Source: Sphingomonas sp. 7/4-4
Lineage (GTDB): Bacteria; Pseudomonadota; Alphaproteobacteria; Sphingomonadales; Sphingomonadaceae
DNA length: 64,000 nucleotides
NCBI RefSeq assembly: GCF_027941955.1
Contig: NZ_CP115960.1
Location: 124,001-188,000 of the forward strand
Direction: 5' to 3'
Made by a program: the position numbers and the translations under genes. Positions 1-9,795 of the stretch are shown in pieces. A model generated the notes under the pieces. It had not been told where the DNA came from. It did no database searches and worked only from the letters and a program-made list of their open reading frames with translations. Numbering within the stretch: the stretch's first letter is position 1; every line of letters begins with the position of its first letter.

Positions 1-60
1 CCCGCAAGTAGCGGCCAGAGGCACCCGCGGCGCAGTTGCGTACCCGCCGCGGGTTTCCTC

Positions 61-1211
61 TCAGAGCGACTTTTGGTAGATCACATATTCGCGGTTGATC
101 CGGCTCTCGATCGTATCGGCGATCGCGATCATCCCCTGATTGTCGTCGAGGATCCAGCCGATCTCGCCGCGCTCCGCACCGTAATTGGGCACGGCCGCGC
201 GGCGGATATATTCGATCATCATGAAGGCCAATTGGCTCGCCATGCGCGAGCTTTGCAGCCTTTTGACCACGCCCATCAGCGGCACGCGCATCGTGCGCGC
301 CTTGGGCTTGCGCAGCCAGAGCAGCAGCTTCGCCCAGCCGAACGGCAGGAGCTTGCCCTTCAACGGCTTGAGCGGCTCGTTGAGATCGGGGAGGGTGACC
401 ATGAACGCGACCGGCTCGCCTTCGAGCTCGGCGATCATGATCAAATCCTCGAAGACCAATGGCTTGAGCTTCTTGCCGACGTCATCGATCTCGGGCTGGG
501 TGAGCGGCACGAACCCCCAATTGTCCGACCATGCATCGTTGAGGATCGCGAGGATGATCGCGGCTTCCTCGTCGAAGCGCTTCTTGTTGACCTTGCGGAT
601 GCGGATCTTTGTATTCTTCTCACCCGCGGCGATGATGCGCTGGACGAGTGGGGGAAAGCCCTGGGTGATGTCTAGTTCATAGGTCAGCAGCTTCTTGGCG
701 GGTGAATAGCCCAGCGCCTCGATCCAGCCCTGATAGCGCGCCGGGTGGTGCCCCATCAGCACCGTCGGCGAGTGATCGTGACCCTTTACCAGCAGTCCCG
801 GCTCTTCCCAGATCGACAGGCTGACCGGCCCCAGCGCGCGGGTCATGCCCTTGTCCTTCAGCCATGCCTCGGCCTGGCCGATCATCGCGGCGGCGGTCTC
901 GGCATCCTCGGCCTCGAACAGCCCCCAGAAGCCGGTGCCGGGGCCGAAACCCTGTTCGAGCGGCATCTCGAGCGCGAGCCGGTCGATATGCGCCGAGATG
1001 CGGCCGACGACCTTGCCGTCGCGCTCGGCGAGGAAGAGCTGAGCCTCGGCATGGCTGAACCAGCCGTTCTTCTTGGGATCGATCGTCGCCTTCACTTCGT
1101 CGCGCAGGGGGCGACCCAATGGGGATCGTCGCCGTTCAGGCGGTAAGCGAGCTCGACGAAAGCGTTGATATCCGCCTTGGTGACGACGGGGCGAATGGCA
1201 GGTGCGGGCAT
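61..1211 (-). CDS. GNAT-like N-acetyltransferase (frame break)
   Basis: A protein of about 383 residues resembling the long GNAT-fold proteins of sphingomonads; the substrate is unknown. The region from 'WFSHAEAQLFLAERDGKVVGRI' onward is continuous, and 'GKVVGRISA' is the usual GNAT strand. Upstream of position 1112 the frame changes. Starting at ATG 1211 the N-terminus reads MPAPAIRPVVTKADINAF and then hits a stop, whereas one extra G in the G-run at 1107-1111 joins it to LRDEVKATIDP and gives 384 whole codons. The longer open frame reaching 1335 has an Arg-rich N-terminus that looks like a wrong-frame reading. Most likely a sequencing deletion; otherwise a pseudogene. Confidence 0.7.
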
Positions 1212-1334
1212 GAACGCGAGCCTTTGACAGAGGTGCGCCGAAGTCCCGCCTGAGGGCCATGCTTGTCAAGCGGAACCTGTCCGGGCCCTGCCAAGCCCCT
1301 GTTGTTGCCCATATTGAGCCACTATCTAGAGGCA

Positions 1335-2450
1335 ATGCATGTACCTATGAATAGCTCTATCGCACTGGATTTGCGCGAAGTCGCGGCGCCCGACGCCCCG
1401 GTTGCGCGCATCGCGGCGGGGCGCATCGCCGACGACAAGGCGATGCTGCGCGCCGCCGCCGGGATCGCGCGCGACCTGCACAAGGCGCGTCCCATTATCT
1501 ATTGGGCTGACACGATCGCCTCGGTCGTCGTCGGTTACGGCGCGCTGGCGCTGGCGATCACGCTGACCTCGCCCGGCCTGGCATTGCTCGCCGCTTTCGT
1601 GGCGGTGCTCGCGCTCTATCGCGCGGGCAGCTTCATCCACGAGATCACCCATATGAAGCACAGCACGGTGCCGGGCTATCGGCTGGGCTGGAACCTGCTC
1701 GTCGGCGTGCCGCTGATGGTGCCGTCCTACATGTACGAGGGCGTCCATAACCTCCACCATGCCCGTACGCGCTATGGCACGATCGAGGATCCCGAATATC
1801 TGCCGCTCGCGCTGATGAAACCGTGGTCGCTGCCGTTGTTCGTGCTCATCGCCGCGCTGGCGCCGATCGGGCTGCTGATCCGCTACGCGCTGCTCGCGCC
1901 ACTCTCGCTGGTCATTCCGGCGCTGCGCAGGCCGGTGGTCGAACGCTATTCGGGGCTGGTGATCAACCCGTCCTTCCGCCGCCGCCCGGCCGAGGGGGCC
2001 GCCCGCACCCAATGGCTGTGGCAGGAAGCCGCCACCAGCGTCTGGGCGATCGCGCTGATCGGCCTGACCGCCGCTGGCGTGATCCCGCTGCGCGCCTTCC
2101 TGATCTTCCTCGGCGTGATCGGCACGATCACGGTGATCAATCAGGTCCGCACCCTCGTCGCGCATCTCTGGGAGAATGAGGGCGAGGCGATGACCGTCAC
2201 GGCGCAGTATCTCGACAGCGTCAACGTGCCGCCCCCGGCTTTGCTTCCCGCGCTCTGGGCGCCGGTCGGGCTGCGCTACCACGCGCTGCACCATCTGCTG
2301 CCGAGCGTACCGTACCACAATCTGGGAGCGGCGCACCGTCGCCTGACCGCGATGGTCGAGCAGGATTCGCCCTATCACAAGGCCAGCTATGCCGGCCTGC
2401 CGGGACTGGTCGGCCAGCTGGCGCGCAGCACGATGGGCGCGCGCCGCTAG
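1335..2450 (+). CDS. fatty acid desaturase family protein
   Basis: Membrane di-iron desaturase/hydroxylase of the fatty-acid-desaturase superfamily, about 371 residues from ATG 1335 (a second ATG at 1347 is possible). Histidine boxes are visible: HEITHMKH near residues 102-109, HNLHH near 138-142 and HALHHLLPSVPYH near the C-terminus. Hydrophobic segments lie around residues 65-95, 120-135, 175-200 and 235-270. It would introduce a double bond or hydroxyl into an acyl chain or lipid-linked substrate at the inner membrane; the exact substrate cannot be read from sequence. Divergent from the GNAT gene. Confidence 0.8.
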   Translation: MHVPMNSSIALDLREVAAPDAPVARIAAGRIADDKAMLRAAAGIARDLHKARPIIYWADTIASVVVGYGALALAITLTSPGLALLAAFVAVLALYRAGSFIHEITHMKHSTVPGYRLGWNLLVGVPLMVPSYMYEGVHNLHHARTRYGTIEDPEYLPLALMKPWSLPLFVLIAALAPIGLLIRYALLAPLSLVIPALRRPVVERYSGLVINPSFRRRPAEGAARTQWLWQEAATSVWAIALIGLTAAGVIPLRAFLIFLGVIGTITVINQVRTLVAHLWENEGEAMTVTAQYLDSVNVPPPALLPALWAPVGLRYHALHHLLPSVPYHNLGAAHRRLTAMVEQDSPYHKASYAGLPGLVGQLARSTMGARR

Positions 2451-2882
2451 ACTAAGTCCTTGTCACATTAGGCGTGCTTGACTCGCCTGCGGTTTTCGCA
2501 GGCCGCGATTGGTAGGCAGCTGACGCAAATGGTGTCAGTCCGTCCAGTGCAGCGATAGCCTCAGAGCTGACGGCGCTTCGGCTGGCCTGAATCCGGTTCG
2601 GAGAAGAGCATCCGGCTCGCCGCATCGAGTGTCGCGAGCCAACGACCAAGCGTCTGCCTGACGGCGCCTGGCGAGATTGCCCGGAGGCTGTTGTAGACGC
2701 CTTTGCGCACGGTTCAGATCTCCGCCACCGATCAACCATCACGGACGCCGTGCACCTTGCACGGCCGCAGTGGATGGGTGTGCGTCTAACCTGTGGTGCT
2801 CGCCTGCGATTGGACAAATACGACATCTGCACGATATTGCATTTGTAAGCCTATGCCTCGCGGCTATGCCCGCCTGCCGGGG
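2451..2882. other. intergenic stretch, possible tiny ORF only
   Basis: About 430 bases without a convincing gene. The one coding-like segment is on the minus strand at 2561-2710: a GTG start with GGAG upstream, 49 residues beginning VRKGVYNSLRAISPGAV. I do not recognise it. Longer frames here are Arg/Ser-rich and look non-coding; the stretch may be decayed DNA. Confidence 0.4.
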
Positions 2883-3230
2883 CTAATTGCCGTCAGCCGC
2901 GGCGAGGCGATCGAGCCAGGCCTGCGCCTGTTTGGGCTCGCCCACGGCTTGCGGGCTCGGCTTGCCGCGGGAGGCGAGGAACTGCTGCTGGAGTTCGAAC
3001 GGCTGCAGGCCGAGCTGCGCTCTTGCCTTGTCGATAGCGTCACCGATCTCGCCCAGCTTGTCGATGACCGGAGCGATGGCCGCGCGTGTCCGCCGATCCC
3101 CCTGATGGTCGAACAGGCCCCATTTCCCCGAAGCAGCAACCCGCAGCGCGTCGATCAGTTCGGCGGCATATTCCGCTTCGAGTTCGAGGCGGCGCGCGTC
3201 CAGGCGGGCGAGACGGTCCGCTTTGGCCAC
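2883..3230 (-). CDS. hypothetical protein downstream of lptG
   Basis: A charged, mainly helical protein of 115 residues (MAKADRLARLDARRLELEAE...) with no signal peptide or membrane segment. It starts 4 bases after the lptG stop on the same strand, so it is probably the last cistron of the lptF-lptG transcript. Composition suggests a coiled-coil N-terminal half. No function assigned. Confidence 0.6.
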   Translation of the reverse strand: MAKADRLARLDARRLELEAEYAAELIDALRVAASGKWGLFDHQGDRRTRAAIAPVIDKLGEIGDAIDKARAQLGLQPFELQQQFLASRGKPSPQAVGEPKQAQAWLDRLAAADGN

Positions 3231-3234
3231 GGGC

Positions 3235-4332
3235 CTATTCCTCGGTCCTGAGCAACACCGCTTCGCCGATCATCAGGAACAAGAGGAACGGCGCCCAGGC
3301 GGCGAGGAAGGGCGGGTAGGCGCCCAGATTGCCCATCGCCAGCGCGAAATTGTCCGCGACGAAATAGAGGAAACCGAGGGCCATGCCGATCACGGCGCGG
3401 ACGAACAATTTGCCCGATCGCGCGAGGCCGAACGCCGCGACCGCGCCGAGCAACGGCATCAGCACCGAGGACAGAGGTCCGGACAATTTGTGCCACAGCG
3501 AGCCTTCGAGCGCCTTGGTCGGGCGGCCGGCGAGCTCGAGATCGTGGATCACTTCGCTGAGCGCAGTGAACGACAGGCCGTCGGCGTTGATCTGGCTGAG
3601 CGTGAATTGGTCGGGACGCACGCCGTCGGCAATGCGGAGCGGCGCGAGCGGAGTCAGCGCGCCGGCGCGAATGTCGAAGCGCTGCGCGCCGTCGACCTTC
3701 CAGCCGGCGCCGTCGCGCACCCCGTGCTTTGCGGTCAGGATCGAGCGGAGCGACTGGCCAGTTCGCTCATAGACGGTGATGCCGTAGAGCTGCGCCGCGT
3801 CGCCGCGGCCGCGTATCTGGTCGACCACGATCAGATCGTTGCCGTCCTTGACCCAGACGTTCGAACGGTCGCCGCGGTCGATGGGCAGAGGGCCGTATTC
3901 GACTTTCTTCCACTGCTCGAGCGTCGCGGTCGCGCGCGTGACGATACGCTCGTTGAAAGCAAAGGACAGCGCGGCGACGCCCAAAGCGGTGAGGATCAAC
4001 GGCGCGAGCACCTGGTGCGCCGAGAGCCCCGAGGCCTTCATCGCGATGACTTCGCTGTTCTGATTGAGCTGCGACAGCGCGAGGATCGTGCCGAGCAGCA
4101 CCGCGAAGGGCAGGAAGGTCGCGATGAGCTGGGGCGTGCGCAAGCCGATATAGCGCCAGACCTCGGCATCGCCATTGCCCGGGTACGCCACGATCTTCGC
4201 CGATTCGCTCAGCAGATCGAGCGACTGCAGGATGAGCACCAGCCCCGCCAATATGGCGAAGGTGCGCACAAGGAACATCTTGCCCATGTAGAGCGACATC
4301 GTGCGCGACGGGAAGAAGTTGACGAGGCTCAT
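3235..4332 (-). CDS. lptG: LPS export permease LptG
   Basis: YjgP/YjgQ-family permease of 365 residues. With LptF it forms the inner-membrane part of the LptB2FG ABC transporter that extracts lipopolysaccharide from the inner membrane. N-terminal membrane segments follow MSLVNFFPSRTMSLYMGKMF; a large periplasmic beta-jellyroll region (about residues 110-270) is followed by three C-terminal hydrophobic helices. The family motif NQNSEVIAMKASGLS is present. Start ATG at 4332 overlaps the lptF stop in an ATGA arrangement, implying translational coupling. In sphingomonads, which carry glycosphingolipids in place of classical LPS, the exported lipid could differ (inference). Confidence 0.9.
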   Translation of the reverse strand: MSLVNFFPSRTMSLYMGKMFLVRTFAILAGLVLILQSLDLLSESAKIVAYPGNGDAEVWRYIGLRTPQLIATFLPFAVLLGTILALSQLNQNSEVIAMKASGLSAHQVLAPLILTALGVAALSFAFNERIVTRATATLEQWKKVEYGPLPIDRGDRSNVWVKDGNDLIVVDQIRGRGDAAQLYGITVYERTGQSLRSILTAKHGVRDGAGWKVDGAQRFDIRAGALTPLAPLRIADGVRPDQFTLSQINADGLSFTALSEVIHDLELAGRPTKALEGSLWHKLSGPLSSVLMPLLGAVAAFGLARSGKLFVRAVIGMALGFLYFVADNFALAMGNLGAYPPFLAAWAPFLLFLMIGEAVLLRTEE

Positions 4333-5531
4333 GCGGGGATCTCGATGGTCTTGCGACGGCGCCCGGGGAGGCGTTTGCGGATCGCGCGCCATATCTTTGC
4401 GAACGCCTTTTCGAGTGCGCCGATCGGCTGGCCGCCCGGCACATAGGCGACAGTATGGTACATCCAGAACACCAGGCCCGCGAAGATCGTGAACGGCACC
4501 CACAAGGCGATGATCGGATCGATCCCGCCGAGGCTGCCGATCGCCTGCGCATATTCGTTCACCTTGTGATAGGTGACGATCATCACGATCGACAGGAACA
4601 CGCCCAGCGCAGAAGTCGAGCGTTTGGGCGGAATGCCGAGCGCCGCGGCGAGCATCGGCAGGAGGAACATCGACACGACTTCGGCGAGGCGGAAGTGGAA
4701 CGCCGCGCGGCTGGTAGTGCGCTGCACCGGCGTCGCGTCGGCGCTCTTGCCGATCACCGCCAGCTCGGGAAGCGTGCGCTCGAGGCTCTTGTCGCCGCGC
4801 TTGCGGAACTGCTCATATTTGGGAAGCGGGATCGGCAGGTTGTGCGTGTCGAAGGTGAGCACGCGCGGAATCGGCGATCCCTTTGCAGTGTGGACCAAAG
4901 TGCCCTTGGTCAGCCGGAAGATGATCGTGTTGGGATCGTCGGAGCGGAGGAACTGGCCCTTCTCGGCCGTAACCGCGACCGGCCCCTCTTTGGTCGTCAT
5001 CCGCACGAAGATGCCGGAGAGGTCGCGGCCCTCGTTCGCGCTGCTCTCGATGCGCAGCGTCATCTGGGTGCCGAAGGTGGTGAACTCGCCGACCTTGATC
5101 GAAGCGCCGAGCGCGCCCGAGCGCAATTCGAAGCGCAATTGCTCGTAATTGTAGCGCGCGCGCGGCTGGACATAGCCGACGATCGCGAGGTTCAGCAGCG
5201 CCAGCGCGATCGCGTACATATAGGGCACGCGCAGCAGCCGGGTGTAGCTGAGCCCCACCGCGCGCATCACGTCGAGCTCGGACGTGGTCGCGAGACGGCG
5301 AAAGGCGAGCAGGCAACCGAGCATCAGGCCGATCGGGATACCGAGTCCGAGATATTCGGGAAGGAGGTTGGCGAGCATTCGCCACACCACGCTGACCGGT
5401 CCGCCTTCGGTGGCGACGAAGTCGAACAGCCGCAGCATGCGATCGAGCACGAGCAGCATCGCCGAAATCAACAGCGTCGAGATCAGCGGAACCGCGATCA
5501 GCCGCGCCATGTAGCGATCGATCGATTTCAT
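4329..5531 (-). CDS. lptF: LPS export permease LptF
   Basis: YjgP/YjgQ-family permease of 400 residues, partner of LptG in the LptB2FG lipid exporter. Membrane helices at the N-terminus (IAVPLISTLLISAMLLVLDR), the conserved segment 'ATTSELDVMRAVGLSYTRLLRVP', a periplasmic jellyroll domain and C-terminal helices are all visible. Its stop overlaps the lptG start by four bases. First gene of the apparent lptF-lptG-hypothetical operon; the promoter should lie in the 156-base gap to the divergent obg gene. Confidence 0.9.
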   Translation of the reverse strand: MKSIDRYMARLIAVPLISTLLISAMLLVLDRMLRLFDFVATEGGPVSVVWRMLANLLPEYLGLGIPIGLMLGCLLAFRRLATTSELDVMRAVGLSYTRLLRVPYMYAIALALLNLAIVGYVQPRARYNYEQLRFELRSGALGASIKVGEFTTFGTQMTLRIESSANEGRDLSGIFVRMTTKEGPVAVTAEKGQFLRSDDPNTIIFRLTKGTLVHTAKGSPIPRVLTFDTHNLPIPLPKYEQFRKRGDKSLERTLPELAVIGKSADATPVQRTTSRAAFHFRLAEVVSMFLLPMLAAALGIPPKRSTSALGVFLSIVMIVTYHKVNEYAQAIGSLGGIDPIIALWVPFTIFAGLVFWMYHTVAYVPGGQPIGALEKAFAKIWRAIRKRLPGRRRKTIEIPA

Positions 5532-5681
5532 GCGGTGCGGCGGTCGCCTTGTCCTGTCTTGCAGCGCGACGTGCGCCGCTCAGCTAAAGCAAGAGCCTAT
5601 ACCCTCGGTTCCGCCATGCGCCACCCCGAAACGACCGGTTGCCCGTCATGGGGTGACGGATGGGCGGCAACGTCTATATGA

Positions 5682-6736
<1,055 letters not shown>

Positions 6737-6750
6737 GGGGGTGACGGTTG

Positions 6751-6936
6751 ATGGCGTTGACCTGGGGGGCCGTGTTCGTCGGCTTTTTCATCGTTTTCGT
6801 ATTTCCGGTCCTGATAATTCTGCTCAATCGCTGGCGGGCCAATGCGGGCTGGTGGTTGCTCGGCGGAACGATCGCATTTTTGGCCGTCGGCAACTTGCTT
6901 GAAAAGTTCTGGTTCGCTCCCTCTTCGCTAGGCTAG
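6751..6936 (+). CDS. small two-helix membrane protein
   Basis: 61 residues with two strongly hydrophobic segments (WGAVFVGFFIVFVFPVLIILL and WWLLGGTIAFLAVGNLL), starting at ATG 6751 just after a GGGGGTGA stretch. It sits 15 bases behind obg and 12 bases ahead of proB, so it is probably co-transcribed. No function recognised. Confidence 0.6.
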   Translation: MALTWGAVFVGFFIVFVFPVLIILLNRWRANAGWWLLGGTIAFLAVGNLLEKFWFAPSSLG

Positions 6937-6948
6937 CAGCACTCGGTC

Positions 6949-8055
6949 ATGTCCCTCTTCCCGCCCTCCTCCTGCCCGCGCATCGTCGTCAAGATCGGCT
7001 CGGCGTTGCTCGTCGATCCGGAGGGCGGGGTGCGGCGTGGTTGGCTGGAGGGCATCGCCGCCGATATTGCCGAGCGCGTCCGTGCAGGGCAGCAGGTCGC
7101 AGTGGTCTCGTCGGGGGCGATCGCGCTGGGGGCTCGTCGGTTGAATCTGCCCAAGGGCGGACGCGCCAGCCTCGAGGATGCGCAGGCTGCTGCCGCCACG
7201 GGGCAGATCGCGCTGTCGCAGGTCTGGGCGGAGACGCTGGGCGCCAACGGTCTCACTGCCGCGCAGATGCTGGTGACGCTCGACGATCTCGAGGATCGCC
7301 GCCGCTATCTCAACGCTGCGGCGACGCTGGATCGGCTGCTCGGGCTGGGCGTGGTTCCCGTGCTCAACGAGAATGACAGCGTCGCAACCGAGGAGATCCG
7401 CTTCGGCGACAATGATCGGCTCGCCGCGCGGGTGGCGCAGGCAGCGGGGGCGCAGGGCGTGATTTTGCTCTCGGACGTCGACGGCCTGTACGACCGCAAT
7501 CCCGCGCTGCCCGGCGCCGAACATATCGCGCGAGTCGAGCGGATCGATGGTGCGATCGAGGCGATGGCGGACAGGGGCTCGGCCTCGGGCATGGGTTCGG
7601 GCGGGATGGTCTCGAAGATCGCCGCGGCGCGGATCGCCAATGCCGCGGGGGCACATCTCGCCATTGCTTCGGGCCGGGTCGAGCATCCGCTGTCGGCCGA
7701 GGCGCGGCACACCCTGTTTGTCGCCGAGAAGACTGCGCCGGCCCGCAAAGCGTGGCTGGCTGGCGGGCTGACCGCACGCGGCACGATCCACGTCGATGCC
7801 GGCGCGGTGCGGGCGCTTGCGGGTGGCAAGAGCCTGCTCGCCGCCGGCGCTACGCGGATCGAGGGCGATTTCGTCCGCGGCGACCTGGTAGTGATCGCCG
7901 GGCCGGAGGGACGTCCGCTCGCGCGTGGGCTCGCCGAATATCCGAGCGACGATGCCGCTCGCATCGCCGGCCGCCGCAACGATGAGCAGGCCGAGATCCT
8001 CGGCTACGCGCCGCGATCGGCGCTGGTCCATCGCAGCCATATGGCGCTGCTGTGA
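6949..8055 (+). CDS. proB: glutamate 5-kinase
   Basis: Phosphorylates L-glutamate to gamma-glutamyl phosphate, the first step of proline synthesis. 368 residues: amino-acid-kinase domain (VVKIGSALLVD at the N-terminus, VSSGAIALGARRL, NENDSVATEEIRFGDNDRLAARVA, GMGSGGMVSKIAAA) followed by a PUA domain from about residue 275. The obg-proB neighbourhood is common in alphaproteobacteria. The stop overlaps the next gene's GTG start (GTGA), suggesting coupled translation. Confidence 0.95.
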   Translation: MSLFPPSSCPRIVVKIGSALLVDPEGGVRRGWLEGIAADIAERVRAGQQVAVVSSGAIALGARRLNLPKGGRASLEDAQAAAATGQIALSQVWAETLGANGLTAAQMLVTLDDLEDRRRYLNAAATLDRLLGLGVVPVLNENDSVATEEIRFGDNDRLAARVAQAAGAQGVILLSDVDGLYDRNPALPGAEHIARVERIDGAIEAMADRGSASGMGSGGMVSKIAAARIANAAGAHLAIASGRVEHPLSAEARHTLFVAEKTAPARKAWLAGGLTARGTIHVDAGAVRALAGGKSLLAAGATRIEGDFVRGDLVVIAGPEGRPLARGLAEYPSDDAARIAGRRNDEQAEILGYAPRSALVHRSHMALL

Positions 8056-8957
8056 GCACGCTCGCGATCACTGGGGGCACCGGTTTCGTCGGCTCGCGGC
8101 TGATCGCGCTGGCGGTTGAGGCGGGGCATATTGTGCGCGCACTCACCCGGCGCGAGCAGACGGAGCGTAGCCAGGTTGCGTGGGTTTCCGGTGATCTGCA
8201 CGCCACCGACGCCCTCGAGCGGCTCTGCGAGGGTGCGGACGCAGTGATCCACGTCGCTGGCGTGGTCAACGCGACCAATCGCGCCGGTTTCGCCGCCGGC
8301 AATATCGATGGCACCCGCAACATGCTCGCTGCTGCCGAGGCGGCGGGGGTGCGGAACTTCGTCCATGTCTCGTCGCTGGCGGCGCGCGAGCCCGGCATGT
8401 CGGACTATGGCTGGTCCAAGGCCGAGGCCGAGCGGCTGGTCGAGGATTCGCTGCTCGACACCGCGATGGTGCGGCCACCCGCGATCTACGGCCCTGGCGA
8501 CATGGAGATGCTCGAGCTGTTCAAGCTCGCGAAGAAGGGCATCGCATTATTGCCGCCGGGCGGCCGGCTGTCGGTGGTCGAGGTCGGCGATCTCGGCCGG
8601 CTGCTGCTCGCCCTGGCGACCGGGAGTAATGGCGGGCGGAGCTATGATTGCGACGACGGCCGCGAGAATGGCTGGAGCCACAAGGAATTCGGGCTGGCGA
8701 TCGGCAGTGCGATCGGCAAGCGCGTCGCCACGATCGCGCTGCCGCGCCCGTTGATGATGGCCGGCGCGCATCTCGACCGGCTGGTGCGTGGCAAAAGTGC
8801 GAAGCTCACGCCGGATCGCGTCGCCTATTTCTGTCACGAGGATTGGGTGATCGACTCCGCCCGGCGCCCGCCTGTGGATTTATGGAAGCCGCAGGTGGAG
8901 ACCAATGCCGGCCTAGCGGCGACCGCGGCATGGTATCGCGACCGGGGGTTGCTCTGA
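8052..8957 (+). CDS. NAD-dependent epimerase/dehydratase family protein
   Basis: Extended SDR protein of 301 residues. The Rossmann nucleotide-binding motif GGTGFVGSRLI sits at residues 8-18; the SDR catalytic Ser/Tyr region appears as HVSSLAARE...YGWSKAEAE (YxxxK). The substrate is unknown; a sugar nucleotide, or a quinone-biogenesis/NDUFA9-type role, are both possible for this subgroup. It overlaps proB by 4 bases and uses GTG as start. Confidence 0.8.
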   Translation: MSTLAITGGTGFVGSRLIALAVEAGHIVRALTRREQTERSQVAWVSGDLHATDALERLCEGADAVIHVAGVVNATNRAGFAAGNIDGTRNMLAAAEAAGVRNFVHVSSLAAREPGMSDYGWSKAEAERLVEDSLLDTAMVRPPAIYGPGDMEMLELFKLAKKGIALLPPGGRLSVVEVGDLGRLLLALATGSNGGRSYDCDDGRENGWSHKEFGLAIGSAIGKRVATIALPRPLMMAGAHLDRLVRGKSAKLTPDRVAYFCHEDWVIDSARRPPVDLWKPQVETNAGLAATAAWYRDRGLL

Positions 8958-8981
8958 ACGGGCTGTTGGATGAATGGCAGC

Positions 8982-9239
8982 CTAGCGAGGCTGTTCCTCG
9001 GCCTTCGCGAGTTGCTCTGCAATTTTCCGCCACTCGGCCCGGGTGTTGCACACCCGCTTGCCATCGCTTTTGCGCACGAGGCATTCGGCGCGTTCGCCGC
9101 TTGTGGGCAGATGGTTTCGATTTTCGGTTTCCACTTGGGCCGCTACATATCCTAAGCCCGGCCGCGAGCTGTTCTGCGACTGTGCGTATGCGCTTGAACC
9201 GACGACCAATAACGGAACGACCAGAATGCAAATACGCAT
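8982..9239 (-). CDS. small secreted hypothetical protein
   Basis: 85 residues with a clear signal peptide (MRICILVVPLLVVGSSAYAQ, cleavage after AYA) and two cysteines (ECLVRKSDGKRVCNTRAEW) that could form one disulfide in the periplasm. The motif R-x-C-x-T-R-A-E-W is seen in many small sphingomonad secreted proteins. Function unknown. Confidence 0.6.
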   Translation of the reverse strand: MRICILVVPLLVVGSSAYAQSQNSSRPGLGYVAAQVETENRNHLPTSGERAECLVRKSDGKRVCNTRAEWRKIAEQLAKAEEQPR

Positions 9240-9385
9240 TTGAAACTCCTGCTCGTGTCTGTGCTTAGCTTACACGCTCCGCAATATTTGCAAAAGGTCT
9301 GATCTGGTGGCTGTGGAGGTCTCCCCGTCGCCCACCCGTTGACGCTGCTGGCGCCGAGCTTATCACCTAAAATAGCAGAGGCTTC

Positions 9386-9748
9386 TCATGCTCGGCATGT
9401 CACGGCCAACATCCGGCGTCCCAATCTAGAGACGTACCATTTTCCATCTTCTCGTTGAAACCTGGCTTCACAGCGCTCGCCGCGAACTCGAAAACGGCAC
9501 GTCGCTGTAGTTCTTGAACTAGCATTGCAACGCAGATGCGACACTTCCTTGGCTTCAGGAGGCAAGAAAATGAGATCATCGCAGATAGGGTGGTCTATCA
9601 TCATCGCGCATGGCTCGCCCTCCTTCTCAGCGTAAGCGCGCGCAACATCTGTCACTACCGGCTTTGTTGTGCGCGAATTGGCGCAAGCGTTCAAAGACAG
9701 CGATAGTATCCAAAGAAGCAAAAGTCGGAGCACGTACCTATGTGACAC
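9386..9748 (-). CDS. putative lipoprotein
   Basis: 120 residues from a GTG start at 9748. The N-terminus has a hydrophobic core and a lipobox LNAC (about residues 18-21), so it should be lipidated and membrane-anchored. The mature part holds five further cysteines spaced as possible disulfide pairs (PCAMMIDHPIC, LRCNASSRTTATC, ERC). It resembles no family I can name. Confidence 0.55.
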   Translation of the reverse strand: MSHRYVLRLLLLWILSLSLNACANSRTTKPVVTDVARAYAEKEGEPCAMMIDHPICDDLIFLPPEAKEVSHLRCNASSRTTATCRFRVRGERCEARFQREDGKWYVSRLGRRMLAVTCRA

Positions 9749-9795
9749 CGAACGGGAGCGGTGCGCAACGACCGCTAACCACCAATTTCAGTCGC

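Noticed and set aside
3223..4446. 407-codon plus-strand open frame
   Set aside because: Antisense to lptG; Arg/Glu/His-rich composition and no recognisable motif, while lptG has family motifs and membrane helices.
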